A stretch of 64,000 nt of DNA from Muricoccus pecuniae (GTDB lineage: Bacteria; Pseudomonadota; Alphaproteobacteria; Acetobacterales; Acetobacteraceae): contig NZ_JACIJD010000005.1 in NCBI RefSeq assembly GCF_014199205.1, forward strand, positions 62,001 through 126,000. The letters run 5' to 3'. The position numbers were made by a program, and so were the translations under genes. Positions 44,334 to 52,843 of this stretch are shown here, piece after piece. Positions within the stretch are counted from its first letter, which is position 1, and each line of letters starts with the position of its first letter. Below the pieces are notes generated by a model. That model ran no database searches and was not told the origin of the DNA. It saw only the letters and a list, made by a program, of their open reading frames with translations.

Positions 44334-46487
44334 TCAGCGTTGCCTCAGCCGCATGCTGCGCAATGCCATGGCGAGGAGGCGAGGATCGGTGCTCATGCCA
44401 TGCTCACGCGGCGAGGAGGGCGTCTCGAAGCTGAACTCCAGCAGCACGGGCCCCTGACCGGCAGGCACGTCCAGGCTACGGGAGGACAGCTTCATGTGCG
44501 GTATCTCCCATTCAGCAATCGCCTCGCCATTCGCGCTGACCCTTACGCGTTGCGCCTCGCGGCTCGGCGGCGCGAAACCGACCAGCTGGAACTCTAAACG
44601 GAGGGGCTCATCCGCCTCCGTCCTCTGCCGCAACACCAGGCTGGCACGCTGTCCCCTGGACCAAGTCCAGGCCTCCTCAGGCGTGTACCATCCATCCATC
44701 AGCGTCTGCAGACCGCTCCCACCGGCCGCGAAGCCAAGCCCCGCTGCGAGGCTCGGCGTCGGGAGGATTGGTAGGTCCTCCCCGGCTGGACGGCAGAAGA
44801 CGACCCGCCCCACCCTGGCGCATTCATGCTGTCTCCCGTGCCCGAGCGCCACCGCCGTGTCGCCGTCCGGTCTGGTAAAAATCCGGACCTCTCCTGGCTG
44901 CAGCGGCGTTGCCGCAGGGGCGAAGTCGTCGCGGCAGTCGAGGGGGCGCGGCTGCCTGCCGACATATCCCGTGTTCACCGGCAGGGTTCGCTCAGAGACG
45001 ACTCCGAGTAGTTGGAGCAAGAGTTCGCCATACTGCGCATCCGGTCCGCCGCCGCTGCAGTAGTAGGACGGCAGAACGGTCACCACACGCACACTGGGCA
45101 GTATCCCGCGGAGTGCCTCCGCCTCCGGCACCAGAGTGGTGTCGGTGCGCACCAATTCGTGCAGACGGGCCCGGAGTGGTCCAGCATCCACCCACTGTAC
45201 CGCCGGAATCAGGAGAAGGGCCGCTATCCATAGAGGCTTTGCCCGGAGACGTGCCAAAATGAGGATACCAGCGAGTGCGAGAGTGTAGGCAACGGGCCAG
45301 AACAGCCTTCCGCTGGCACGAAACTGTAAGAGCGCCTGTGGCGGCTGGCCCAGATCAAAGAGGAGCTTGCTGCCGAAACCCACGCGCGTCGTGATTGCGA
45401 GGCAGGTGAGGATGACCAGCCCCACGACGAGCCCTGCATGACGATGAAGGGCTCGGGGGACGTCCCTCGGGCGAAGGAGAATGCCGAGAACAACCGAGAG
45501 GATCAGCCCTAATCCCAACCAGTTGTAACCCTCGAAACCCGCGGCCGAGCTGATGTGGACGAAGTCGGATGGGTTCGGCAGCAGTCCCGACAGGAATGGC
45601 CAGATGGGAGAGAGGATGTTGAGGCTGTAAATGCCATAACCCTTGTGGCCGGAGCTGTCGCTAATGAACGTCTCGGTGCCGTAGTTTCCACCGTATCCGA
45701 GAACGCGGCTGACAACGGCCACGGTGGCGAGCACCAGCAGCCCCGACACGGCGGACAGGATGCCCGGCCGCCAGCGCTCCCACTGCTTGCCTGCCGAACC
45801 GTACGGTGCCCGCTGGGAGAGATCGAAGATCGCGCGCCAGACGAGCGTGGCCGGCGCCGCAATTATCAACGCTAAGCTCATGACGAGCAGGTAGGGGTGG
45901 ATGAGCAAGGCGCATAAGACGAGCACGAGGGCGCCTACCCACGCGCCAACCGGCTTTGGGGACAGAAGCCGGAAGTAGAGGCCAAGGCCGAAAAGCAGGA
46001 CGAAGTGTCCTGTCAGCGCTGCATGCCCGTAGCGTGCCCACCACGCCGGTATGCTCACCGCCATGACCGCAAAGGCCAGGCAGGGTAGCAGACGGCGCTC
46101 GCCAGCGCATCGGATGCAGAAGATCGCGGCGACCGGCTGCAAGACCCAGGCGATCCCGTACCAGAGCCCGATGCCGTGGAATGCCGGAGAAAGAAGCTCT
46201 CTTCCAAGCTTCAGCAGGACGGCCAGAAGCGGGATGGAATCCATGAACCCGATCGGCACGCCCGGGGGCATTACGTTGCGGATCCAGAGAGGCGGCCAGT
46301 GCCATGGCTCCGCGATGAAGTAGCGCTGGCCGATCGCATGGGTGATCGCGTCACCCGCTAGCACGCTCCGGGGGTCGGGGAAGAGGAAGGAGGCTGGAAA
46401 AAGCCAAGCGGCCATCATGATGCCGGCGAGTGCGGCCAAGCCGTAGGACAAGAGCCCCGTGCCCCAGCACTCGCGCGAACTAGTCAT
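44334..46487 (-). CDS. DUF6311-like large membrane protein, possible GT-C transferase
   Basis: The 717-residue protein has about 11 membrane helices in its first 450 residues and a soluble beta-rich C-terminal region. An early acidic loop, FLFPDPRSVLAGDAITH, is of the kind that holds catalytic Asp in GT-C enzymes, and HWPPLW and MPPGVPIGF follow. Matches in memory are to DUF6311. The C-terminal 130 residues (RLEFQLVGFAPPSRE) resemble a carbohydrate-binding domain. The gene is visibly less GC-rich than its neighbours, suggesting transfer. The start is ATG at 46487, without a good ribosome binding site. Confidence 0.7.
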   Translation of the reverse strand: MTSSRECWGTGLLSYGLAALAGIMMAAWLFPASFLFPDPRSVLAGDAITHAIGQRYFIAEPWHWPPLWIRNVMPPGVPIGFMDSIPLLAVLLKLGRELLSPAFHGIGLWYGIAWVLQPVAAIFCIRCAGERRLLPCLAFAVMAVSIPAWWARYGHAALTGHFVLLFGLGLYFRLLSPKPVGAWVGALVLVLCALLIHPYLLVMSLALIIAAPATLVWRAIFDLSQRAPYGSAGKQWERWRPGILSAVSGLLVLATVAVVSRVLGYGGNYGTETFISDSSGHKGYGIYSLNILSPIWPFLSGLLPNPSDFVHISSAAGFEGYNWLGLGLILSVVLGILLRPRDVPRALHRHAGLVVGLVILTCLAITTRVGFGSKLLFDLGQPPQALLQFRASGRLFWPVAYTLALAGILILARLRAKPLWIAALLLIPAVQWVDAGPLRARLHELVRTDTTLVPEAEALRGILPSVRVVTVLPSYYCSGGGPDAQYGELLLQLLGVVSERTLPVNTGYVGRQPRPLDCRDDFAPAATPLQPGEVRIFTRPDGDTAVALGHGRQHECARVGRVVFCRPAGEDLPILPTPSLAAGLGFAAGGSGLQTLMDGWYTPEEAWTWSRGQRASLVLRQRTEADEPLRLEFQLVGFAPPSREAQRVRVSANGEAIAEWEIPHMKLSSRSLDVPAGQGPVLLEFSFETPSSPREHGMSTDPRLLAMALRSMRLRQR

Positions 46488-46700
46488 CGGAGGCGCTTCC
46501 TTTGATGCCCAGGGGGCGACCGCGTTTGGAACATCGTGTCGTCACTAGGGGCGGTAATCGGTTTGAGCGGCGGACCGGACGGGCGCGTGCCCCTGTATAT
46601 CCGACGCCCATCAGGTTGCTGCTCGCGTTGGACGGCGAGCGGCGGTCCGAGGCCTCGCCGTCGAGCAAACCGCGAATCCCCGAACTCGGGTGCTTCAGCT
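46488..46700. other. Spacer, no gene found
   Basis: Between the large membrane protein and the methyltransferase genes lies an A+T-richer gap of about 210 bases. Open frames here have no protein-like composition. It must hold the membrane protein's promoter, but I cannot place it. Confidence 0.4.
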
Positions 46701-47426
46701 CTACGCGGGTTCCGCCCTGTTCTCTGGAACAGTTCCCCAAACCATCGCTGTCAGGCCCGCCGCTCGGTTCCAGGGCAGCACCGCTTCCGCGGCACAGACC
46801 GCGGCGAAGGCGGTGTTCATCACAGGGCCGAATTCCCGCATCTGGCTCTTCGGCTCGCTCTTGCGTCCGAGGAGGCGCTGAGGAAGGCGACTCGCCATGA
46901 CGAGCGGCATCAGCAAGCCGTAGAGATAGCGGCCGCCATCCACCCGGAGCCCAGCCCTGGTCAGGACATCGGAGATCTGCCGAAGGTCATAGCGACGAAA
47001 GTGCTCGAGGAACTCGTCATGTCCGCTCCAGAGCCACTGGAAGGCCGGGACAGTGATGATGAAGCGCGTGCCGGGCCGGGCGGATGAGATGTACTCGCGC
47101 GCGAGGCCGACATCGTCCTCGACGTGCTCGAGGACGTCCATCATGAGGACGAGCGAGGCGTCCGAGGCATCGCCATGGCGCCGGAAGCGCAGCGGCTTGC
47201 CCTCATGCGTCTCGTCCCGGTCCTCAGGATAACCGGGGTCGATCAGGGTCGCACGGTCGGCTCCGCGGGAGAGGAGGATACGCGAGAAGAAGCCCGAGCC
47301 CGCGCCGACATCGGCCACGTGCCGCAAATCATCGCCGCTGACCCGCAGCATGGCGTTCGCCTTGGCCCGGTAGTACCAGTGCTCGGCGATGCGGTCGCCG
47401 AGAATTTCTTCCTCCTTCAGGTCCAT
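46701..47426 (-). CDS. Class I SAM-dependent methyltransferase
   Basis: This 241-residue enzyme has the SAM loop HVADVGAGSGFFSRIL, acidic LIDPGYP at motif II and VLMMDVLEHVEDDV at motif IV. The later FLEHFRRYDLRQISDVLTRAGL is typical of methyltransferases in sugar and polysaccharide clusters. The substrate is unknown. An AAGGAG sequence lies 12 bases before ATG 47426. With the two glycosyltransfer genes it may modify a surface glycan. Confidence 0.85.
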   Translation of the reverse strand: MDLKEEEILGDRIAEHWYYRAKANAMLRVSGDDLRHVADVGAGSGFFSRILLSRGADRATLIDPGYPEDRDETHEGKPLRFRRHGDASDASLVLMMDVLEHVEDDVGLAREYISSARPGTRFIITVPAFQWLWSGHDEFLEHFRRYDLRQISDVLTRAGLRVDGGRYLYGLLMPLVMASRLPQRLLGRKSEPKSQMREFGPVMNTAFAAVCAAEAVLPWNRAAGLTAMVWGTVPENRAEPA

Positions 47427-47563
47427 CGTTACCCGGCGCTCCTTCTGGCAACCTGTTCCGCCCGCGCCCCGGTGCGGAGCAGGCGCCCTGTACAATCTCG
47501 ACCGGAAGAAGCCAACACCCGATCCGGTGTCAGTAGACCGCTCCTTGCAGTGACGCACCAGTC

Positions 47564-48760
47564 TCAGCGAGGCAGCCGGTCCAGCGCCTGGGCCAGGTCC
47601 GCGATCAGATCCGCCGTATCCTCCAGCCCGATATGCAGCCGGATGATCGGCCCGCCGAAGTCGTGCGGGTCGGTCGCGGTGCGGGTGATGGAGGGCGCGG
47701 TCGGGAGGGCGAGGCTCTCATAGCCTCCCCAGGACGCGCCGATCCCGAAGAGCGAGAGCGCGTCCACCACGGCCTCGGCATCCGCATCGGAGTAGCGGGG
47801 CTGGAGCACCACGCCGAAGAGGCTGCAGGCACCGGCGAAGTCGCGGGCGTAGAGCGCGTGCTGGGGATGGGAGGGCAGGGCGGGGTGGAGCAGCCGCAGC
47901 ACCTCAGGCCGCCCCTCCAGCCAGCGGGCGACCTCCAGCCCGTTCTCGGCCTGGGCCTTCAGCCGCACGGGCAGGGTGCGCAGCCCGCGCAGGCAGAGCC
48001 AGCAGTCGTCGGGGCTGGCGAACTGGCCGAGCTGGCTCGCCGCGCCCTTCACGATGCTCCAGTCCTCCGGCGTGTTCACCGCGACGCTGCCGAGAAGGAT
48101 GTCCGAGTGCCCGCCCGCATATTTCGTCAGCGCCTGGATGGAGACGTCCACGCCGTGGGCGAAGGGCTGGAAGTTGTGGAAGCCCCAGGTGTTGTCCATC
48201 AGCACCTTGGCGCCCGCGGCATGGGCGGCGCGGGCGATGGCAGGGATGTCCTGCACCTCGAAGGTGTGGCTGCCCGGGCTCTCGGTATAGACGACCTTCG
48301 TGTTCGGGCGGATCAGCGCGCGCGTCGCCGCCTCGTCCACCAGCGGATCGTAATAGGTCGTCTCGATCCTGAAGCCCGCCATGAGCCCGTCGGCCAGGTT
48401 GCGCGCGGGGCCGTAGACGCTGTCGGGCATGAGGCAGTGGTCGCCCGCCTTCAGGTAGGCCAGCAGCGGCACCATCACGGCGGCGAGGCCGGTGCCGACG
48501 ATCAGGGCGCGCGTGCCGCCCTCGATCTCGGCGATCATGTCCTCGAGCATGTGGTGGGTCGGGCCGCCGGCCGTGCCGTAGGTGAGCACCTGCTCGTAGC
48601 GCTGCTTCCCCGCCGCCTTGCGGGACTCGCAGTCCGGGAAGAGCACGGTGGAGCCGCGATGGACGGGCGGGTTGACGAAGCCGTGCACCCGCGCCCCCGC
48701 GCGCCCGTGATGGGACATGCGGGTGGCGAAGCCCAGCGTCGCGTCGTCCTGGTCGGCCAT
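47564..48760 (-). CDS. metC: Cystathionine beta-lyase
   Basis: This 398-residue PLP enzyme of the Cys/Met metabolism family cleaves cystathionine to homocysteine, pyruvate and ammonia. The PLP Lys lies in IQALTKYAGGHSDILLG; other marks are TYGTAGGPTHHMLEDMIAE, MDNTWGFHNFQPF and the C-terminal RLHIGLED. Its start at 48760 shares one base with the sulfurtransferase stop (TGATG). It is the last gene of a four-gene operon. Confidence 0.92.
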   Translation of the reverse strand: MADQDDATLGFATRMSHHGRAGARVHGFVNPPVHRGSTVLFPDCESRKAAGKQRYEQVLTYGTAGGPTHHMLEDMIAEIEGGTRALIVGTGLAAVMVPLLAYLKAGDHCLMPDSVYGPARNLADGLMAGFRIETTYYDPLVDEAATRALIRPNTKVVYTESPGSHTFEVQDIPAIARAAHAAGAKVLMDNTWGFHNFQPFAHGVDVSIQALTKYAGGHSDILLGSVAVNTPEDWSIVKGAASQLGQFASPDDCWLCLRGLRTLPVRLKAQAENGLEVARWLEGRPEVLRLLHPALPSHPQHALYARDFAGACSLFGVVLQPRYSDADAEAVVDALSLFGIGASWGGYESLALPTAPSITRTATDPHDFGGPIIRLHIGLEDTADLIADLAQALDRLPR

Positions 48761-49629
48761 CAGGCGGCGCTCCCCGTGGCCTTGGGCGTCTCGGGCCGCA
48801 GCGCCCATTCCGTCCAGGAACCGTCATAGACCGAGCCCTCGGGCAGCCCGGCGCGCACCAGCCCGAGGGCGAGCACGCAGGCCGTCACGCCCGAGCCGCA
48901 GGAGAGGATGGTGGGCCGCTCCGCCTCCACCCCCGCCCGCTCGAAGCGGGCGCGCAGCGCCTCGGGGGGCAGCATCGTGCCGTCGGGCGCCAGAAGGTCG
49001 GTGAAGGGGATGTTCGCCGCCCCCGGCATGTGGCCGCTGGGCAGGCCCGCGCGGGGTTCCGGCGCCGTGCCGTCGAAGCGACCCGCTGACCGCGCGTCGA
49101 GGATCAGCGCCTCGCCCCCGCCCTGGCGGACGATCCGCTTGATGTCGCCGATGCCGCGGAGCCGGTCCGTGCGGAAATCGGGAACGAAGGTGGCGGCGGT
49201 CGGCGCGGGCGGCTCGCCGGATTCCACCGGCCGTCCCTCCCGCTTCCACTTGGGCAGCCCGCCATCGAGGACGTAAGCGGCCTCGTGCCCCATCAGCCGC
49301 ATGAGCCACCAGCCCCGCGCCGCGGCGCGCAGCCCGTGCGCCTGGTCGTAGAAGACGACGCGGCTGCCGTTGGAGATGCCGAGCGCGCCGGCCAGCTTCG
49401 CGAAGCGCGCGGGCGTCGGGACCATGTGCGGCAGGTCCGTGTCGGGATCGGCGAGGAGGTCCACGTCGAAGAAGCGGGCGCCGGGGATGTGGGCGGCGAG
49501 GAAGTTCTCCCGCTTGTTGCCGGGCTCGCCGGGCAGGATCAGCGAGCAGTCGAGCACCACGAGGTCGGGCTTGCCCAACTCCCCCGCCAGCCATTCCGTC
49601 GAGACGATTGCGTCCATGGTGTCGCTCAC
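48760..49629 (-). CDS. sseA: 3-mercaptopyruvate sulfurtransferase (tandem rhodanese)
   Basis: The 289-residue protein has two rhodanese domains. The active-site cysteine is in SCGSGVTACVLALG; CGSGVTA is typical of mercaptopyruvate rather than thiosulfate sulfurtransferases. It moves sulfur from 3-mercaptopyruvate to acceptors. I chose GTG at 49629 because GGAGGG lies six bases upstream; ATG at 49617 (MDAIVSTEW) is an alternative. It is co-transcribed with metC. Confidence 0.9.
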   Translation of the reverse strand: MSDTMDAIVSTEWLAGELGKPDLVVLDCSLILPGEPGNKRENFLAAHIPGARFFDVDLLADPDTDLPHMVPTPARFAKLAGALGISNGSRVVFYDQAHGLRAAARGWWLMRLMGHEAAYVLDGGLPKWKREGRPVESGEPPAPTAATFVPDFRTDRLRGIGDIKRIVRQGGGEALILDARSAGRFDGTAPEPRAGLPSGHMPGAANIPFTDLLAPDGTMLPPEALRARFERAGVEAERPTILSCGSGVTACVLALGLVRAGLPEGSVYDGSWTEWALRPETPKATGSAA

Positions 49630-49631
49630 GA

Positions 49632-50366
49632 TCAGCCCTCCGCCAGCACGATGTGGATGCGCCGGTTCTGCTTGCCCTTGCTTTCCATCTTCACCACCTC
49701 CACGCGCCCGATCTCGCCGGTGCGGCGCACATGCGTGCCGCCGCAGGGCTGGAGGTCCACCGGCGCCTCCTCGGCGCCGATCCGCACCAGCCGGATCTGA
49801 CCGGCCCCGCGCGGCGGCTGGACGGAAAGGGTGCGGACGAGGCCGGGATTGGCGTCCAGCTCCGCCTCGCTGATCCAGCGCTCGCCGATCGGGTGGTCCC
49901 CGGCGATCAGCTCGTTCAGCCGCTCCGTCACCCACTCCTTCGCGGGCGGCTCGGGCAGGTCGAAGTCCAGGCGGGACTTCTCGGCGCCGATCTGGTTGCC
50001 GGTGGCGAAGATGCCGGGCATGGCGGCGCAGAGCAGGTGCAGGGTGGTGTGCATCCGCATGTGCCGGTGGCGCCGGTTCCAGTCCAGCCGCGCGACGACC
50101 TGCGCGCCCACGGGCGGTAGGGCGGCGCCGGGGGCGGGGAGGTGCAGGGCGGAGCCGTCCGGCGACTTCACCGTGTCGGCCACCGCCATCTCGCCGCCGT
50201 CCCAGGCGATGGTGCCGGTGTCGCCCGGCTGCCCGCCGGCGCGGGGGTAGAAGACGCTGGCGTCGAGGATCACCCCGGCCTCGGAGGATTCGAGGACGGT
50301 CGCGCGGTTCTCCGCGGTATAGGCGTCTTCCCGGAACAGGGCGCGGCTGCGCGTCATGGCGTCCAT
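49632..50366 (-). CDS. AlaX-type alanyl-tRNA editing protein
   Basis: This 244-residue free-standing editing domain should remove serine or glycine wrongly attached to tRNA-Ala. It has the zinc motifs HMRMHTTLHLL (HxxxH) and PCGGTHVRRTGEIG. The first half, VFYPRAGGQPGDTG, matches the AlaRS editing family. The start is ATG at 50366, with ATG 50357 possible; it overlaps the NUDIX gene end by 13 bases. The sulfurtransferase gene begins two bases after the stop. Confidence 0.9.
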   Translation of the reverse strand: MDAMTRSRALFREDAYTAENRATVLESSEAGVILDASVFYPRAGGQPGDTGTIAWDGGEMAVADTVKSPDGSALHLPAPGAALPPVGAQVVARLDWNRRHRHMRMHTTLHLLCAAMPGIFATGNQIGAEKSRLDFDLPEPPAKEWVTERLNELIAGDHPIGERWISEAELDANPGLVRTLSVQPPRGAGQIRLVRIGAEEAPVDLQPCGGTHVRRTGEIGRVEVVKMESKGKQNRRIHIVLAEG

Positions 50367-51025
50367 TCCTCTTTCAGTCGCGCGTGGTTCACCTGGAACC
50401 AGAGCAGGGCGAGGGCGGTGGGCGCGTTGCGGATGCGGTTCGCGGCCACCATGGCGAAGGCCTCCGCCGCCTCCACCACCCGGACCACGGTTTCCTCCCC
50501 CTCGCCGGCGAGGCCGCCCGTCCGGTCGCGCGCCCCCTCCAGGGATACGCGGGCGATGTGGAAGTGGACGCGCTCGTCGCAGGACCCCTGGGCGAGCATG
50601 TAGGTCCCGATCGCCTCGATGCGGGAGGGGACGAGGCCCGTCTCCTCTTCCAGCTCGCGCCGGGCGGTCTCAAGCGGGTCCTCGCCGGGGTCCACCAGCC
50701 CGGCGGGCAGCTCCGTCACGCGCGGTTCCTCCCCGGCGGCGAGGGCGGGAAGGCGGAACTGCTCGATGAGCGCGATCCGGTCCGTCACGGGGTCCCAGGG
50801 CAGGATCACCGTTCCCTGCCCGCGGCGCAGCAGCTCCCAGGTCAGCAGCTCCGAGAGGCTTCCGTCCCGCTTGCGAAAGCGGAAGCGCACCCGCTGGACG
50901 GGGTAGCGGCCGTTCCAGACGACCTCGTCGGTCTCGGGCTCGTAGAGCGGGTGGGACGGGACGGGCGGGGCCTTGGCCGGGCGCCCGGGGAGAGGGATGC
51001 GGGCCGCGCCGCGCTGCTCGTTCAT
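50354..51025 (-). CDS. NUDIX hydrolase, ADP-ribose pyrophosphatase-like
   Basis: This 223-residue protein carries the full NUDIX box GLVDPGEDPLETARRELEEE followed by TGL, with metal-binding glutamates. The preceding IALIEQFRLPALAAGEEPRV and TELPAG match ADP-ribose/NDP-sugar pyrophosphatases of the NudF type. It breaks nucleoside diphosphate linkages. It is the first gene of the leftward operon. The start is ATG at 51025. Confidence 0.85.
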   Translation of the reverse strand: MNEQRGAARIPLPGRPAKAPPVPSHPLYEPETDEVVWNGRYPVQRVRFRFRKRDGSLSELLTWELLRRGQGTVILPWDPVTDRIALIEQFRLPALAAGEEPRVTELPAGLVDPGEDPLETARRELEEETGLVPSRIEAIGTYMLAQGSCDERVHFHIARVSLEGARDRTGGLAGEGEETVVRVVEAAEAFAMVAANRIRNAPTALALLWFQVNHARLKEEWTP

Positions 51026-51181
51026 GCGGGGCCGGACGCTACAGCGGAACGCGCGGCTTGGGTATCGCCCCCAGCCATGGTTCCCGGGCATGGCCGTCCG
51101 CCCGGGAAAAGGGGCCGCCGAGGGTTGCGGCCGGCCCGCCTCTCCGGAGAATGGCCGCCAGGTCACGCGAAGCCCCGCCCC

Positions 51182-52099
51182 ATGAAGTCCCCGCCCATGC
51201 CCGACGAGACGCGCGGCCAGCGCGCCGCGAGGGCCCGCGCCATCGGCTGCGTCACCGCCTCGGCCGGCCTCTTCGCCCTCGCGGCCGCCGCGGTGAAGGG
51301 CCTGCAGGGGGCTGTCCCGCTCTCCGAACTCGTCTTCTTCCGCAACCTCCTCGCCCTGCCGGCCATCCTGGTGCTGGCCGCGCTCACCGCGCCGGGCGGG
51401 CTGCGGGCGGCCCTGCGGACGCGCCATCCCGCCCGCCACGTCGAGCGGATGGTGGGCGGCCTGATGGGGATGTACGGCTCCTTCTTCGGCTACGCCCACC
51501 TGCCGCTGGCGACAGTGACGGCGCTCAACTTCACCATGCCGCTCTTCCTCACCGGCCTCTCCGTCCTCCTCCTGCGGGAGAGGGTGGGGTGGGCCCGGCT
51601 GGGGGTGGTGCTGGTCGGCTTCGCCGGGGTGCTGCTGATGGTCCAGCCCGGGGGCGGCGGGCCGCTCCATCCCCTGGCGGTCGGGAGCGTGCTGGCGGGG
51701 GCGCTCGGCTGGGCCTACGCGATGGTCTCGATCCGCCGCATGGGCGAGGCGGGGGAGGCGGGCATCACCATCGTGCTGTGGTTCGCCATCGGGGCCGCGC
51801 TCGTCTCCGGCCTGGCGGCGCTGCCGGGCTGGGTGCACCCCACGCCGGGGCAGTGGGGGCTGCTGCTGGTCGTCGGCCTCGTCTCCGTCGGGGCGCAGCT
51901 GCTGATGACGGCGGCCTACCGCTCCGCGGATACCACGCTCCTCGCGCCCTTCGAGTACTCCGCCATCCTCTGGACCACCTCCATCGGCGTGCTCCTCTGG
52001 GGGGAGGTGCCGGATCTCTGGGACCTCGCGGGGTTCCTCCTCCTGGCCGGGGCGGGGCTGGCGCTTTGGCGGATGGAGGTCTCGCGCGCGCCGGCCTGA
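51182..52099 (+). CDS. EamA/DMT family transporter
   Basis: This 305-residue inner-membrane protein has ten helices in two EamA repeats (ELVFFRNLLALPAILVLAAL in the first, AYRSADTTLLAPFEYSAILW in the second). It belongs to the drug/metabolite transporter superfamily; the substrate is unknown. The start is ATG at 51182, with an in-frame ATG at 51197. It converges on the parA-like gene, seven bases apart. Confidence 0.88.
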   Translation: MKSPPMPDETRGQRAARARAIGCVTASAGLFALAAAAVKGLQGAVPLSELVFFRNLLALPAILVLAALTAPGGLRAALRTRHPARHVERMVGGLMGMYGSFFGYAHLPLATVTALNFTMPLFLTGLSVLLLRERVGWARLGVVLVGFAGVLLMVQPGGGGPLHPLAVGSVLAGALGWAYAMVSIRRMGEAGEAGITIVLWFAIGAALVSGLAALPGWVHPTPGQWGLLLVVGLVSVGAQLLMTAAYRSADTTLLAPFEYSAILWTTSIGVLLWGEVPDLWDLAGFLLLAGAGLALWRMEVSRAPA

Positions 52100-52106
52100 G
52101 GGCCCG

Positions 52107-52730
52107 CTACCGGCTCTCGCGCAACACCGCCTGGGCCAGCGCCCGCGCCTCCGTGGCGGCCTGGCTGCGGGGCGCGGATTCGGCGGCGCCGAGTCCCTCG
52201 GCGAAGGCGGCGGCGAAGGCGGTGCGGTTGCCGAAGGCGGCGTCGAGCAGGGGCAGCTTCCGGTCCCGCAGCGCCTGGGCGACCTCCTGGGCGGCCTTTC
52301 CCTGGGCGGGGACGCGGTTGAGCATGAGGGCCACCGCGCGTCGCTCGGCCGCCGCGACCTCCAGCGTCGCCTCCATCGCCCAGAGGTCGGGCATTGAGGG
52401 CTGGAGGGGGATGAGCACGAGGTCCGCCGAGCGCATCGCCACTCGGCTGTCCGTATCGGCATGCGGCGGCGTGTCCAGCACGACGAAGTCGTGCCCTTCC
52501 CGCAGCCGCGTCACCGCCTGGGGCACGCGCCAGCCGGAGGGGCTGGAGAAGTCGAGCCCGCGGGCACTGGCCGGGCGTAGGGAGTGCCAGCGCGTCAGGC
52601 TCGCCTGGGGGTCCGTGTCCAGCAAGGCCGTGCGCGCCCCGCTCTCGGCCAGCGCCACGGCCAGGTTGGCCGCGACGGTGGACTTACCCGCCCCGCCCTT
52701 GCGCTGCGCCACCGCCACCACGAAGGCCAT
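52107..52730 (-). CDS. ParA-family ATPase (orphan)
   Basis: This 207-residue protein has the deviant Walker A KGGAGKST and LLDTDPQASLTRW in switch I. VVLDTPPHADTD is switch II. It lacks the N-terminal DNA-binding region of plasmid ParA, and no ParB gene is near, so it is an orphan ParA or MinD-like positioning ATPase. Its cargo is unknown. The start is ATG at 52730. Confidence 0.85.
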   Translation of the reverse strand: MAFVVAVAQRKGGAGKSTVAANLAVALAESGARTALLDTDPQASLTRWHSLRPASARGLDFSSPSGWRVPQAVTRLREGHDFVVLDTPPHADTDSRVAMRSADLVLIPLQPSMPDLWAMEATLEVAAAERRAVALMLNRVPAQGKAAQEVAQALRDRKLPLLDAAFGNRTAFAAAFAEGLGAAESAPRSQAATEARALAQAVLRESR

Positions 52731-52843
52731 GTCACACGCCCTTTGCCGATTCGCCGGGGAGCCTAGACCGGTTTCAGCGTGCGGTGCTGCACCGCGTCAC
52801 GGCTCTCCCTGAATAGTCCTGGCCGGAATAGCGTTCAGCGGGC

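Noticed and set aside
46480-46740. Small minus-strand frame in the gap before the large membrane protein
   Set aside because: Arg/Ser-rich, no ribosome site, overlaps both flanking genes.
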